From NCBI GenBank assembly GCA_000597885.1, contig CP004371.1, positions 5,720,001 through 5,784,000 on the forward strand: DNA of 64,000 nt. Direction: 5' to 3'. The position numbers were made by a program, and so were the translations under genes. Source of the DNA: Flammeovirgaceae bacterium 311 (lineage in GTDB: Bacteria; Bacteroidota; Bacteroidia; Cytophagales; Cyclobacteriaceae). This document shows, in pieces, positions 43,156-52,172 of this stretch; the first letter of the stretch is position 1; the number at the start of each line of letters is the position of its first letter. The notes beneath the pieces were generated by a model. The model made no database searches. It had not been told where the DNA came from and was given only the letters and a program-made list of their open reading frames with translations.

Positions 43156-44607
43156 TTATATCTTAGCTGGTGTTGCTTCTTTCCTGACAATGCGCCTTTC
43201 CAGTTGGCTGGAAGCTGGAACCATCATAGATTGGTGATTCTTCACCATTGTTATGATATCCTTTATAACTTCGGGATGTTGAGCCGCCAATTCATATTTT
43301 TCCGAGGGGTCATGGGCTAAATTATAAAGTTGAACGGCTTCTAACTTTACTAATCTTGCCGGAAAACCCTGCGGATTGCCACTGTAAAAGTAAAGCTTAA
43401 AATCTCCCTTTCTTGCCGCGAAAATTTTAGTGCCATGATAATAAATTAATTCATTTCTGGGGTTGCTGTCTTCATCCATAAGAACAGGTGAAAGGTCAAT
43501 CCCATCATACACACGGTCATCTGGCAGGCTTACGCCAGCCAGGTTACTAATAGTAGGTAAAAGATCAAGTGTGGCTCCCATTTTTGAAATAACAGCAGGT
43601 TTTATTTTTCCTGGCCACCAGAAAATGGCAGGTACACGCACCCCGCCTTCATAGCTGATACCTTTCGCACCAAACAAAGGTCCAGTACTTCCCGCCTGCT
43701 CATTAAATATTGCCCATGGACCATTATCTGAGGTGAACACCACAAAAGTATTTTTATCCAGTCCTTCTTTTTTTAATGTTTCTAGAATCTGGCCTACGCT
43801 CCAGTCGATCTCCTGGATAACATCGCCATAAAGTCCTCTTTCACTTTTGCCCCTGAACGCTTCAGAAACAAAGAGCGGAACATGTGGCAGGGAATGTGCC
43901 AGATATAGAAAAAAAGGACTTTGTTTATTTTTCTTAATAAATTTAACGGCCTCTTCGGTATACCTTTTGGTAATGGTGTTTTGGTCTGCAGGTCTTTCAA
44001 TAATGTCTTCGTTTCTCATTAAAGGCACATTGAAATATTCAATTTTAGGATCTTTGAACTCATCAATGTCTTCTCCTGCCTCCACTCCATCCATGTCGTT
44101 GCTGTAAGGAATTCCATAATACGAATCAAAGCCGTGACTGGTGGGGAGATATTGGGGCAGATGTCCCAGATGCCATTTACCAATGGCTGCCGTGCGATAA
44201 CCTGCATTTTTCAAAGCTTTTGCAATGGTTATTTCAGATGCAGGCAGGCCCCCCTCGGAATCCGGGAACAACACTCTTGTTTTATCACCACACATACCTG
44301 TTCTGAGAGGGTATCTGCCTGTTAATAAGGCCGCCCTGGAAGGTGTGCAAACATTAGCAGCAGAGTAAAAGCTGGTCCATTTTTGTCCTTCTGCAGCCAT
44401 GTTATCTAAATGCGGGGTTTTTATGGTAGGATGGCCGTAAACACCCAAATCTCCATAGCCCATATCATCTGTGAAAATAATTACAAAGTTAGGCTTAGCT
44501 GGAATGGCGGCTTCTGACACCTTGCTTTTCCCTGTCTCACAGGAGATTAAGCCTGCTGTTAATAATGCAGAAATAAATAAGATTCTGATAGATAAGTGTT
44601 TTATCAT
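43156..44607 (-). CDS. Sulfatase, lipoprotein
   Basis: The 483-residue protein has a lipoprotein signal with cysteine C23 in AGLISCETG. An alkaline-phosphatase-fold sulfatase follows, with metal ligands D47/D48 in FTDDMGYGDLG and the formylglycine signature C87-T-P-S-R in NVCTPSRAALLTGRYP. The later segments FVVFTSDNGP and KWHLGHLPQYLPTSHGFD are also typical. The enzyme needs maturation of C87 to formylglycine; no maturase gene is in the window. It probably removes sulfate esters from a glycan or steroid-like substrate at the cell surface. It lies 81 bp after the GMC oxidoreductase gene and is probably co-transcribed with it. Confidence 0.94.
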   Translation of the reverse strand: MIKHLSIRILFISALLTAGLISCETGKSKVSEAAIPAKPNFVIIFTDDMGYGDLGVYGHPTIKTPHLDNMAAEGQKWTSFYSAANVCTPSRAALLTGRYPLRTGMCGDKTRVLFPDSEGGLPASEITIAKALKNAGYRTAAIGKWHLGHLPQYLPTSHGFDSYYGIPYSNDMDGVEAGEDIDEFKDPKIEYFNVPLMRNEDIIERPADQNTITKRYTEEAVKFIKKNKQSPFFLYLAHSLPHVPLFVSEAFRGKSERGLYGDVIQEIDWSVGQILETLKKEGLDKNTFVVFTSDNGPWAIFNEQAGSTGPLFGAKGISYEGGVRVPAIFWWPGKIKPAVISKMGATLDLLPTISNLAGVSLPDDRVYDGIDLSPVLMDEDSNPRNELIYYHGTKIFAARKGDFKLYFYSGNPQGFPARLVKLEAVQLYNLAHDPSEKYELAAQHPEVIKDIITMVKNHQSMMVPASSQLERRIVRKEATPAKI

Positions 44608-44688
44608 GTTGCCAGACTAATTAGTGAAATTGGCCTTTCTGCTGTTTTTACTTTTTAAAAGCTCCATTCAGTGCTTTTGCACATCTGT

Positions 44689-46386
44689 TTATAAATTTCT
44701 CTTTTTCATTTCGCTAACGGCATAATCACACGCCCGTGCAGTTAAAGCCATATAGGTGAGCGATGGGTTCTGGCAGCCCGAAGAAGTCATGGCCGATCCA
44801 TCGGTAATAAAAACATTAGGAACATCGTGCATCTGGTTAAAGGCATTCAAAACTGAGGTTTTAGGGTCGCGGCCCATGCGTGCGGTGCCCATCTCATGAA
44901 TTGCCATGCCGGGATATGAGCCTCTGTCGTAGGTTTTTACGTGTTTGATGCCTGCTGCCTCCAACATTTCAGCTGCATCATTCATCATATCCTGGCGCAT
45001 CAGGTTTTCATTTTCCTTGAATTCACAGTCGAATTTAAGTGTTGGTTGCCCCCACTTGTCCAGTTTATCTTTATTCAGGGTAACTTTATTTTCTTCATAG
45101 GGCAGGCATTCGCCAAAGCCAACCAGACCCATTTTCCATTTGCCCGGATTGATCAGCGATTCTTTAAAATCTGCACCAAAGCCCAGCTCTGCAATTCCTT
45201 TTTGCCAGTTTTCTCTGCTGGCGCCACCCTGGTAGCCAAAGCCCCTGACGTAGTTGCGCTTTTCACCTCCCAGATTTCTATACCTGGGTATGTATATGCC
45301 ATTGGCACGGCGTCCATAATAGTATTGATCCTGAAAACCATCATATTCACCCTCAGCTCCAATCCTGAAATGATGGTCCATCAGATTTTTACCTATCTGT
45401 TCGCTGGAATTCCCCAGTCCGTTAGGGAATCTGTCGGATGTTGAATTCAGCAATATGGAGGTAGTTCCCAGGGTTGAGGCATTCAGGAAAATAATGCTGG
45501 CATAATAGTTAATCATTTCATTGGTCTGAGAATCTATTATCTGAACTCCGGTAGCTTTACCTTTCTCCTCATCATAAATAACGGAGCTTACCAGCGCATT
45601 AGGGCGTAAGGTAAGATTACCCGTAGCCATTGCGGCTGGCAGGGTAGCAGACTGCGTGCTGAAGTAAGCACCGAACGGACACCCCCTCATGCACAGGTTT
45701 CTGTACTGGCAGGAAGCCCTTCCGTTATGAGGAACAGTGAGATTCGCTACACGGCCAATGGTTAAAAACCTTCCCCTGAAGTTCGACTCAATACCCTTTT
45801 TTACTTCTTTTTCCAGGCAGTTCAGCTCCATAGGAGGCAGGAATTTACTGTCTGGCAAATGGGATAGCCCAAGCTTTTCTCCACTAATGCCGGCAAACCT
45901 CTCAACATAATCATACCAGGGGGCCAGGTCTTTGTAACGAATGGGCCAGTCTACAGCTATTCCATCCTTTAGGTTGGCTTCAAAATCCATTTCACTAAAG
46001 CGGTATGATTGTCTGCCCCACATAATGGACTTACCGCCTACAATATTGGGTCTGAACCAGTCGAACCGCTTTTCTTCCTCGTAAGGGCTGTCGATGTCTT
46101 TTAGCCAGTAATGAGCATTATGATCATAAAAAATATGGGTTCTGATCATGTAGGGATGCTCTTCTTTCTGTTTTTGGGTCAGCTTTCCCCTGTATTTAAA
46201 TTCCCAGGGATCCTTCATGGCTGTTTCATATCCTTTTCCATGCTCCAGATTCCAGCCCCTGTCCAGTAAGAGTACTTTAAGCCCTTTTTCCGTTAGCTCT
46301 TTAGCGGCCCATCCACCGCTAATGCCAGAGCCAACCACAATGGCATCGTAAGTATTTTGTTTGGTGGATTTAATATTTAGGTTCAT
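44689..46386 (-). CDS. GMC-family FAD-dependent oxidoreductase
   Basis: The 565-residue protein has the FAD-binding motif VVGSGISGGWAAKELTEKG (about 17-35), GGKSIMWGRQSYRF, and the C-terminal GMC half with AIHEMGTARMGRDPKTS and DGSAMTSSGCQNPSLTYMAL. This group includes the large subunits of membrane-bound gluconate, sorbitol and glucoside 3-dehydrogenases. It has no signal peptide of its own; the partner protein encoded 78 bp upstream has a twin-arginine signal and may carry it across the membrane. A cysteine pair, CMRGCP, in the middle is also seen in this subgroup. It probably oxidises a sugar or sugar acid and passes electrons to the respiratory chain. Confidence 0.93.
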   Translation of the reverse strand: MNLNIKSTKQNTYDAIVVGSGISGGWAAKELTEKGLKVLLLDRGWNLEHGKGYETAMKDPWEFKYRGKLTQKQKEEHPYMIRTHIFYDHNAHYWLKDIDSPYEEEKRFDWFRPNIVGGKSIMWGRQSYRFSEMDFEANLKDGIAVDWPIRYKDLAPWYDYVERFAGISGEKLGLSHLPDSKFLPPMELNCLEKEVKKGIESNFRGRFLTIGRVANLTVPHNGRASCQYRNLCMRGCPFGAYFSTQSATLPAAMATGNLTLRPNALVSSVIYDEEKGKATGVQIIDSQTNEMINYYASIIFLNASTLGTTSILLNSTSDRFPNGLGNSSEQIGKNLMDHHFRIGAEGEYDGFQDQYYYGRRANGIYIPRYRNLGGEKRNYVRGFGYQGGASRENWQKGIAELGFGADFKESLINPGKWKMGLVGFGECLPYEENKVTLNKDKLDKWGQPTLKFDCEFKENENLMRQDMMNDAAEMLEAAGIKHVKTYDRGSYPGMAIHEMGTARMGRDPKTSVLNAFNQMHDVPNVFITDGSAMTSSGCQNPSLTYMALTARACDYAVSEMKKRNL

Positions 46387-46464
46387 AAGAGTAATTTGAA
46401 ATACCTGTAAGAAAGCTGCAGAAGCAGGAAATTATTAGAAATTATGTTGACACCGTTAGCGTGC

Positions 46465-47046
46465 TTATACAGCCCATGTTTTATGCTCCGGTTCTATGGG
46501 CAGGCAGCCATTGTAGGAGCCGGGAACAGGAACATATTCCAGGGCTTGTGTGGCTCCTATCTCTGAAGTGAAATAACCAATCAGGGTTAATTCCTTCAGC
46601 ATCAGCAGTGCATGCGGTTCTGAAAGAGGGTTGTCGGTTAGCTTTTTTCTCGCAGCAATCTCCAGTTCTGTTAACAGTTTTATTTGTTCGGGCTCATCAA
46701 GAGCTAAAAAACTGCTGTTGGAGGTTTCTTTCGCTGCCTGATCAATTTCATCCAATCCCTCAGCAAAGCGTTGTTGATCATTCACTGCGTAACAGTCGGC
46801 AATGGTGCTGTAGATAAATTCCGGAACATCTGCTTCTATGGCTCCCGGAGTACTGGTATTGGGTATAATAAGAGAAGAGATGGCTGCCACCATGGCTTTC
46901 TGTTGAGTATTGAACAGCTGCCCTATACTTTTTTCTTTCACCTGTGGCTGGCAACCCTCCAGAAACGATAGGGCAGGAATAGAAAGCACACCCCCCATTA
47001 GCAAACCTATCCTGTATATAGCTTCTCTGCGTGATAGTCTTGTCAT
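46465..47046 (-). CDS. Gluconate 2-dehydrogenase subunit 3-like protein
   Basis: The 193-residue protein begins MTRLSRREAIYRIGLLMGGV, a twin-arginine signal followed by ALSFLEGCQP, which may be a lipobox. The mature part is helical and matches the gluconate 2-dehydrogenase subunit 3 family, with AISSLIIPNTSTPGAIEADVPEF cut by about one helix from ALLMLKELTLIGYFTSEIG. The family acts as a small non-catalytic partner of GMC dehydrogenases and may guide their export and assembly. It is the first gene of a minus-strand unit with the GMC oxidoreductase and sulfatase. No cytochrome subunit is nearby. Confidence 0.9.
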   Translation of the reverse strand: MTRLSRREAIYRIGLLMGGVLSIPALSFLEGCQPQVKEKSIGQLFNTQQKAMVAAISSLIIPNTSTPGAIEADVPEFIYSTIADCYAVNDQQRFAEGLDEIDQAAKETSNSSFLALDEPEQIKLLTELEIAARKKLTDNPLSEPHALLMLKELTLIGYFTSEIGATQALEYVPVPGSYNGCLPIEPEHKTWAV

Positions 47047-47229
47047 CAGATTTTAAGTTTCCGTTGCACGATTCAATTCTGTTTTAGGTTGTGCGGTGAT
47101 ACCATCAAAAGACCAGGCCAATAGTAATAGGGCCATTCTCCCGCTACAGCTGCTTTTTACTTTGCCGTTCCTTTACCCGCAGGTGTAAGCCGGCAGGTAA
47201 TGATCCATATAAGATCAATATATATAAAA

Positions 47230-47260
47230 TTTTTGTTTTACCACTTGTTAAAAACAAAAA
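47230..47260. promoter_or_regulatory. Inverted repeat upstream of the semialdehyde dehydrogenase operon
   Basis: TTTTTGTTTT at 47230-47239 and AAAACAAAAA at 47251-47260 are perfect inverted copies with an 11-base spacer. They lie about 22 bp upstream of the -33 element of the probable promoter. It could bind an activator such as the nearby Lrp-type regulator; the A/T-only arms make chance more likely than usual. Confidence 0.4.
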
Positions 47261-47281
47261 ATAACTTTCATTATATTTAAT

Positions 47282-47311
47282 TTGCAATTATTGCAGTTAA
47301 GATTATATTTA
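47282..47311 (+). promoter_or_regulatory. Probable Bacteroidota-type promoter of the semialdehyde dehydrogenase operon
   Basis: TTG at 47282-47284 is followed after exactly 19 bases by TATATTTA at 47304-47311. This matches the -33 TTG and -7 TAnnTTTG pattern of Bacteroidota primary sigma promoters except for the last base. It lies 44 bp before the start codon. Confidence 0.6.
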
Positions 47312-47354
47312 CAATAATATTTGCATTTACAACCTAATAACAACCTGATGGTCT

Positions 47355-48827
47355 ATGGAAACTCTGACTTTGAAATATCCAGAAGTGTCCAATTTTATTA
47401 ATGGACAGTTTGTAGCCCCCGATGGAGAAAAGGTTCTGGAGGTATATTCTCCACTGGATGGATCTTTACTTTCAACTGTTCCTCTTTCTTCTGATGTAGC
47501 ACTAAACCGTGCAGTGTTGGCAGCTAAAAATGCTTTTAAGACCTGGAGCCGTACTCCGGTAAAAGAGCGGGTGCAGGTGTTTTTTGCTTACCGTAATTTG
47601 CTTGCAAAGCACATTCACGAACTATCGGAGCTGGTGAGTGAAGAAAATGGGAAAACTTATTCAGAAGCCAGGGCAGAAATTGAGAAAAGCATTGAACTAA
47701 CAGAGTTCGCCTGTTCTATGCCCCAAATGGTGGGAGAAGAAGTACTGGAGGTAAGCCGGGGGGTGGAGTGTCGCCTGGAGCGCCACCCTGTAGGTGTGGT
47801 TGCTAGTATTGTGCCTTTCAATTTTCCGAGTATGGTGCCTCACTGGACCATACCCAATGCACTTGTATTAGGAAACACCATGATAGTGAAGCCCTCTGAA
47901 CAGGTGCCTTTAAGCCTGGTTCGGGTGGCCGAAATGCTTAAGGAAGCAGGATTGCCTGATGGGGTACTGAATATTGTAAACGGTGATAAATCAGTTGTAG
48001 AAGCAATTTGTGATCATCCGGACATAGAAGCTGTTTCTTTTGTTGGCTCCACAAAAGTGGCCAAGATTGTGTATGCCCGGGGTACCGCTCATATGAAAAG
48101 AGTGCTGGCACTGGGTGGGGCAAAAAATCATTTAATTGTATTGCCAGATGCTCAAAAGGAAATGACAGCCTCCAATGTTGTTGCTTCCGTAACAGGCTGT
48201 GCCGGCCAGCGCTGCATGGCAGCCTCTGTCATGCTGGCGGTTGGGGAGGTTGATGGAATTATTGATCAGATCTGCATTGAAGCAGCGAAATTAGTGCCCG
48301 GCGAAAATCTTGGGGCTGTAATTACCAGGGAGGCTAAGGAGCGGATTGAAAGATACATTACTCAGGCAGAGCAAGCTGGTGCACGAATTTTAGTAGATGG
48401 CAGAAATGTAACTGTAAGTGGTAAAGAAGAGGGCTATTATGTAGGAACAACAATCATTGATGGCGTTACACCGGATATGGCTGTGGCCAGAGAAGAAATT
48501 TTTGGCCCTGTTCTTTCCATCATCAGAACCACTACGCTTGCTGAGGCACTATCCATAGAAAATGCTAATCCTTATGGTAATGCTGCTGCGGTCTTCACCC
48601 AGAATGGTGGCGCGGCAAGGCAGGTGATAGATCACGCAGGTGCCGGCATGGTAGGGGTAAACATTGGTGTGCCCGTTCCCAGAGAACCTTTTTCCTTTGG
48701 AGGCTGGAATGAATCAAAATTCGGTGCCCTGGATATTACCGGAAAAAGCTCTATAGAATTTTGGACAAAACTTAAAAAAGTTACCACAAAATGGAATGCT
48801 GAGGCAGGTGTTAACTGGATGAGTTAA
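47355..48827 (+). CDS. mmsA: CoA-acylating methylmalonate/malonate-semialdehyde dehydrogenase
   Basis: The 490-residue protein is a full-length aldehyde dehydrogenase of the MMSDH/IolA group. Diagnostic segments are ASIVPFNFPSMVPHWTIPNA, ALGGAKNHLIVLPDA and the active-site cysteine C287 in GCAGQRCMAA. It oxidises malonate or methylmalonate semialdehyde with NAD and CoA to acetyl- or propionyl-CoA. It is 49 bp upstream of a class III aminotransferase that would produce malonate semialdehyde from beta-alanine, and a transporter follows. A good promoter lies upstream, so this is the first gene of the operon. Valine or inositol breakdown are alternative roles, but no other genes for them are here. 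Confidence 0.95.
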   Translation: METLTLKYPEVSNFINGQFVAPDGEKVLEVYSPLDGSLLSTVPLSSDVALNRAVLAAKNAFKTWSRTPVKERVQVFFAYRNLLAKHIHELSELVSEENGKTYSEARAEIEKSIELTEFACSMPQMVGEEVLEVSRGVECRLERHPVGVVASIVPFNFPSMVPHWTIPNALVLGNTMIVKPSEQVPLSLVRVAEMLKEAGLPDGVLNIVNGDKSVVEAICDHPDIEAVSFVGSTKVAKIVYARGTAHMKRVLALGGAKNHLIVLPDAQKEMTASNVVASVTGCAGQRCMAASVMLAVGEVDGIIDQICIEAAKLVPGENLGAVITREAKERIERYITQAEQAGARILVDGRNVTVSGKEEGYYVGTTIIDGVTPDMAVAREEIFGPVLSIIRTTTLAEALSIENANPYGNAAAVFTQNGGAARQVIDHAGAGMVGVNIGVPVPREPFSFGGWNESKFGALDITGKSSIEFWTKLKKVTTKWNAEAGVNWMS

Positions 48828-48876
48828 TCCTACCTGTCTGAATTCTTCTAGAGTTTCATCTACAAACAATATTATT

Positions 48877-50235
48877 ATGCTACCAGAAACAGCTACAATA
48901 ACCAGGCAGGAAAAGGACAGGATACTGGAAAATAGCATGGATTACACCTTGTTCTCCTGGTCTAAACAAAAAGGAATCAACCCGATTTGCGTAGAGAGAG
49001 CAGAAGGTATATATCTATACGATTATGATGGAAACCGCATCATTGACTTTTCCTCAGGCTTGATGAATGTAAACATTGGTCATGGCAACCAAAGGGTAAC
49101 AGAAGCCGTGGTGCGGCAAATGCAGCAGGTAAGCTATGTAACGCCAAGCTGTGTTACCAAGGTCAGGGGTGAGCTTGGGAAAAAGCTTGCTGAAATTTGT
49201 CCCGGAGATTTAAACAAAGCCTTTTTTACAGTTTGTGGTGCTACTGCCATTGAAAATGCTATAAAACTGGCCAGGATTTACACGGGCCGGCATAAGATTC
49301 TTACCCGTTACCGGGCCTATCATGGATCTTCATATGGTGCGATATCCGCAGGCGGCGATCCTCGAAAGCTGGCCGTTGACGGTCAGCAGGCTCCAAATTT
49401 TATACATGTTGAAATTCCTTATGCCTACCGTTGTCCTATGCACCACGAAGGCGAATGCCAGGAAGCGTGTTTTGAACATTTAGAACGTATCATAGCCTAT
49501 GAGGGGCCGCAAAACATCGCAGCAATTTTGATGGAAGGAGAATCCGGCTCCTCGGGTTGTTTGAAATATCCGCAGGGTTACTGGGCAAAGCTTAGGGAAA
49601 TCTGTGATAAGCATGGCATAATGCTGATAGCAGACGAAGTAATGAGTGGCTTTGGCCGAACAGGAAACTGGTTTGGTATAAATAATCATGGTGTGGTGCC
49701 AGATATGATGGTATTGGCCAAAGGCTTAACAGCTGGCTATCTGCCGCTGGGGGCTTTGATGGTGACTGATAAAATTGCTGCACGTTTTGATGATATCCCC
49801 TTAATGCTGGGATTAACCTATTCTGCTCATGCAACGGCCTGTGCGGCTGCCCTGGAGGTGATCAAAATTTACGAAGATGATAATCTTATAGAAAATGCAG
49901 CGCTAATGGGCAGGTACCTGGAGCAAAGGGTGAAAGAAATGAAAAAGCAGCACCCTTCAATAGGTGATTTCAGAAATACCGGCCTGTTAGGTTGCCTGGA
50001 GCTTGTAAAGAACCGCACAACAAAAGAACCATTTGCCCCCTTCAATGCAAAGCCATCAGAAATGGCAGTTATGAACAAAGTAGCAGCAAAGCTTAAGGAA
50101 CTAGGTTTGTACACATTTGTGCGCTGGAGCTATGTATTCATTGCGCCTCCGCTTTGTATAAACCAGGAACAGATGGATGAGGGGCTGGCAATTATATCAG
50201 AAGCGCTTAAGATTGCTGATGCAGAATGTTATTAA
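48877..50235 (+). CDS. Class III aminotransferase, omega-amino-acid type
   Basis: The 452-residue protein is a PLP fold-type I aminotransferase of class III. D253 in LIADEVMSGFGRTG contacts the cofactor nitrogen and K282 in LAKGLTAGYLPLGALM forms the Schiff base. CGATAIENAIKLAR and YHGSSYGA bind the phosphate. An unusual cysteine-rich loop, YRCPMHHEGECQEACFEHLE (about 184-203), recalls class III members acting on taurine, beta-alanine or putrescine. Next to a malonate-semialdehyde dehydrogenase, beta-alanine:pyruvate transamination is the most economical proposal. Substrate is inferred. Confidence 0.94.
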   Translation: MLPETATITRQEKDRILENSMDYTLFSWSKQKGINPICVERAEGIYLYDYDGNRIIDFSSGLMNVNIGHGNQRVTEAVVRQMQQVSYVTPSCVTKVRGELGKKLAEICPGDLNKAFFTVCGATAIENAIKLARIYTGRHKILTRYRAYHGSSYGAISAGGDPRKLAVDGQQAPNFIHVEIPYAYRCPMHHEGECQEACFEHLERIIAYEGPQNIAAILMEGESGSSGCLKYPQGYWAKLREICDKHGIMLIADEVMSGFGRTGNWFGINNHGVVPDMMVLAKGLTAGYLPLGALMVTDKIAARFDDIPLMLGLTYSAHATACAAALEVIKIYEDDNLIENAALMGRYLEQRVKEMKKQHPSIGDFRNTGLLGCLELVKNRTTKEPFAPFNAKPSEMAVMNKVAAKLKELGLYTFVRWSYVFIAPPLCINQEQMDEGLAIISEALKIADAECY

Positions 50236-50349
50236 ATAAAAAAGGTTAGCAGAAAATCTTTGGTATCGGTCATAAGGATCCCTATTTTGTACTCTTCCTA
50301 CTGTTGATTTACTTATTTCTTTCAGAGAAGCCACTAAACATTCTGTACA

Positions 50350-52035
50350 ATCAATACATCTGCAACCACCATTAAAAGACCTAAAACAGAATCCTGGGGT
50401 ACACGGGTAGGTCTTATTCTCGCCATGGCAGGAAATGCTGTGGGCATGTCTAATTTCCTGAGGTTTCCGGTTCAGGCTGTTCAGAATGGGGGTGGGGCCT
50501 TTATCATTCCTTACCTTGCCTGTTTTCTGCTGATAGGCATTCCGCTTCTGTGGATTGAATGGGCCATGGGCCGCTTTGGTGGTAAGTTTGGCCACCACTC
50601 AACGCCATTTATTATGGATACCATGCACAAAAACCGCCTATGGAAATACATAGGCGTTTTTGGTATCTGGACTAACATTGCCGTGGCAGCCTATTACTGT
50701 TACCTTGAATCCTGGACCCTGTCTTACATGATGCATAGCCTGGGCGGTAGTTTTAATGGTTTAAGCCAGGCTGGCGTGGCAGATTTTTTTGATGAATATG
50801 TTAATCTGGGGGTCTCCACCATGGGTATTCCTTATGAACCCATTGTTTTCTTTGTGCTTTGTCTTTTATTAAATACCTACATTTTATCTAAAGGCCTTGA
50901 GAAGGGGGTGGAGCGTGTTGCAAAAATTGGCATGCCGTTGCTTATCCTCTTTGGTGTTTTTCTGGCTTATCAGGGTTTTACCATTAAAGCGGGTGATAAT
51001 GGTGCAATATACGATAGCACTGTAGGCCTTAACTTCCTGTGGACACCGGATTACAGCAACCTCTGGTCGCCTTCTGTATGGCTGGCTGCTGCAGGCCAGG
51101 TTTTCTTTACCCTTTCAATTGGCATGGGTACTGTGCATTGTTATGCCTCTTATGTACGTGCAAAAGATGATATTGCCCTTAGTGCCATGTCTGCCGGCTG
51201 GATGAATGAATTTGTGGAGGTGGTATTGGGTAGCTTTATCCTGATCCCCATCTCTATTGCCTACCTTGGTATAGACAGGGTAACAGAACTGGTACAGATG
51301 GGTGGATTGGGGCTTGGTTTTAAAACGCTGCCATATTTATTTATGCAGTGGGGCGATGTAATCGGAGCCATATCCTGCTTTATCTTTTTCAGCCTGTTGT
51401 TTTTTGCAGGCATTACCTCATCCTTGGCCATGGGTACTCCCTGGATTGGCTTTTTAAAAGATGAATTTAATTGGAGTCACAAACCTGCTGCCTGGTCGTT
51501 TGGTATCATTGTTTTTGCTTTAGGTATGCCCACCGTTTTATTTTTTAGTTATGGCGTATTCGATGAGTATGACTATTGGGCAGGTACCGTTTCGCTGGTG
51601 GTTTTCGCTTTACTTGAATCGATTTTATTTGCGTGGGTATTCGGCATGAAAAACGGCTGGCGCGAAATAACCATGAATGCTGATATCGGGGTGCCGGGCA
51701 TTTATAAGTATATTATCAAGTATGTAACACCTCTGTTATTGCTGTGGGTGTTTGTGGGTTCACTGGTTACCCCGCTTGGGGGCGACTGGGGAGCAGCCAT
51801 TGAGGGAAGCTGGACATTAGACAACAGTTCCATAATTAAACGGGTAATGAATAGTGGCCTGAAAGAAGAGCTGGCGGCAGCGACTGATCCTGAAAAAGTG
51901 GAATTTTTGCAGAACCAGCTGATGTTTGTTAACTTTTCCCGCATACTACTGCTGTTTGTATTCTTTAGTTTCGCACTGTTGGTGTACCTGGCTTATAAGA
52001 AAAGAGTAAGAGAAAACAGAACGCATCATATATGA
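50350..52035 (+). CDS. Sodium-dependent amino-acid transporter, NSS/SLC6 family (LeuT-like), non-ATG start
   Basis: The protein closely resembles LeuT, with about 12 helices. TM1 reads ESWGTRVGLILAMAGNAVGM and continues SNFLRFPVQAVQNGGGAF; IPLLWIEWAMGRFGG and YLESWTL follow. The first ATG (50425) falls inside TM1 and would remove residues that LeuT has and that are still encoded upstream. The frame is open back to a stop at 50335, with no ATG, GTG or TTG between. Candidate starts are ATC at 50350 (then NTSATTIKRPKTESW) or ATT at 50371 (KRPKTESW), the latter matching LeuT in length. It imports an amino acid with sodium, presumably the substrate of the upstream aminotransferase. The stop overlaps the next small gene. 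Confidence 0.88.
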   Translation: MNTSATTIKRPKTESWGTRVGLILAMAGNAVGMSNFLRFPVQAVQNGGGAFIIPYLACFLLIGIPLLWIEWAMGRFGGKFGHHSTPFIMDTMHKNRLWKYIGVFGIWTNIAVAAYYCYLESWTLSYMMHSLGGSFNGLSQAGVADFFDEYVNLGVSTMGIPYEPIVFFVLCLLLNTYILSKGLEKGVERVAKIGMPLLILFGVFLAYQGFTIKAGDNGAIYDSTVGLNFLWTPDYSNLWSPSVWLAAAGQVFFTLSIGMGTVHCYASYVRAKDDIALSAMSAGWMNEFVEVVLGSFILIPISIAYLGIDRVTELVQMGGLGLGFKTLPYLFMQWGDVIGAISCFIFFSLLFFAGITSSLAMGTPWIGFLKDEFNWSHKPAAWSFGIIVFALGMPTVLFFSYGVFDEYDYWAGTVSLVVFALLESILFAWVFGMKNGWREITMNADIGVPGIYKYIIKYVTPLLLLWVFVGSLVTPLGGDWGAAIEGSWTLDNSSIIKRVMNSGLKEELAAATDPEKVEFLQNQLMFVNFSRILLLFVFFSFALLVYLAYKKRVRENRTHHI

Positions 52036-52172
52036 ATACATCTGCACTTGTATTAATGCTGGGTACAATGCTTCTGGTTACCGGTATGACAGCCTACTTC
52101 TTCTTCAAGGTTTTGATCACGCCGAACAAAACTGATAGGAATGCCTCGCAGGATGAGGGCATTGAGCCCTAA
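52032..52172 (+). CDS. Single-helix small subunit of the NSS transporter, MetS-like, 46 residues
   Basis: A 46-codon frame starts at ATG 52032 and overlaps the transporter stop as ATGA. The peptide begins MNTSALVLMLGTMLLVTGMT, has one membrane helix (about 5-27, running into AYFFFKVLI) and a polar acidic tail ending EDEGIEP-like (DEGIEP). This position, size and pattern match the MetS-type small subunits that accompany some bacterial NSS transporters, such as MetP/MetS of Corynebacterium. It is probably needed for activity or assembly of the transporter. Its first codons after ATG (AATACATCTGCA) are identical to 12 bases just after the ATC at 50350 in the transporter gene. Confidence 0.8.
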   Translation: MNTSALVLMLGTMLLVTGMTAYFFFKVLITPNKTDRNASQDEGIEP

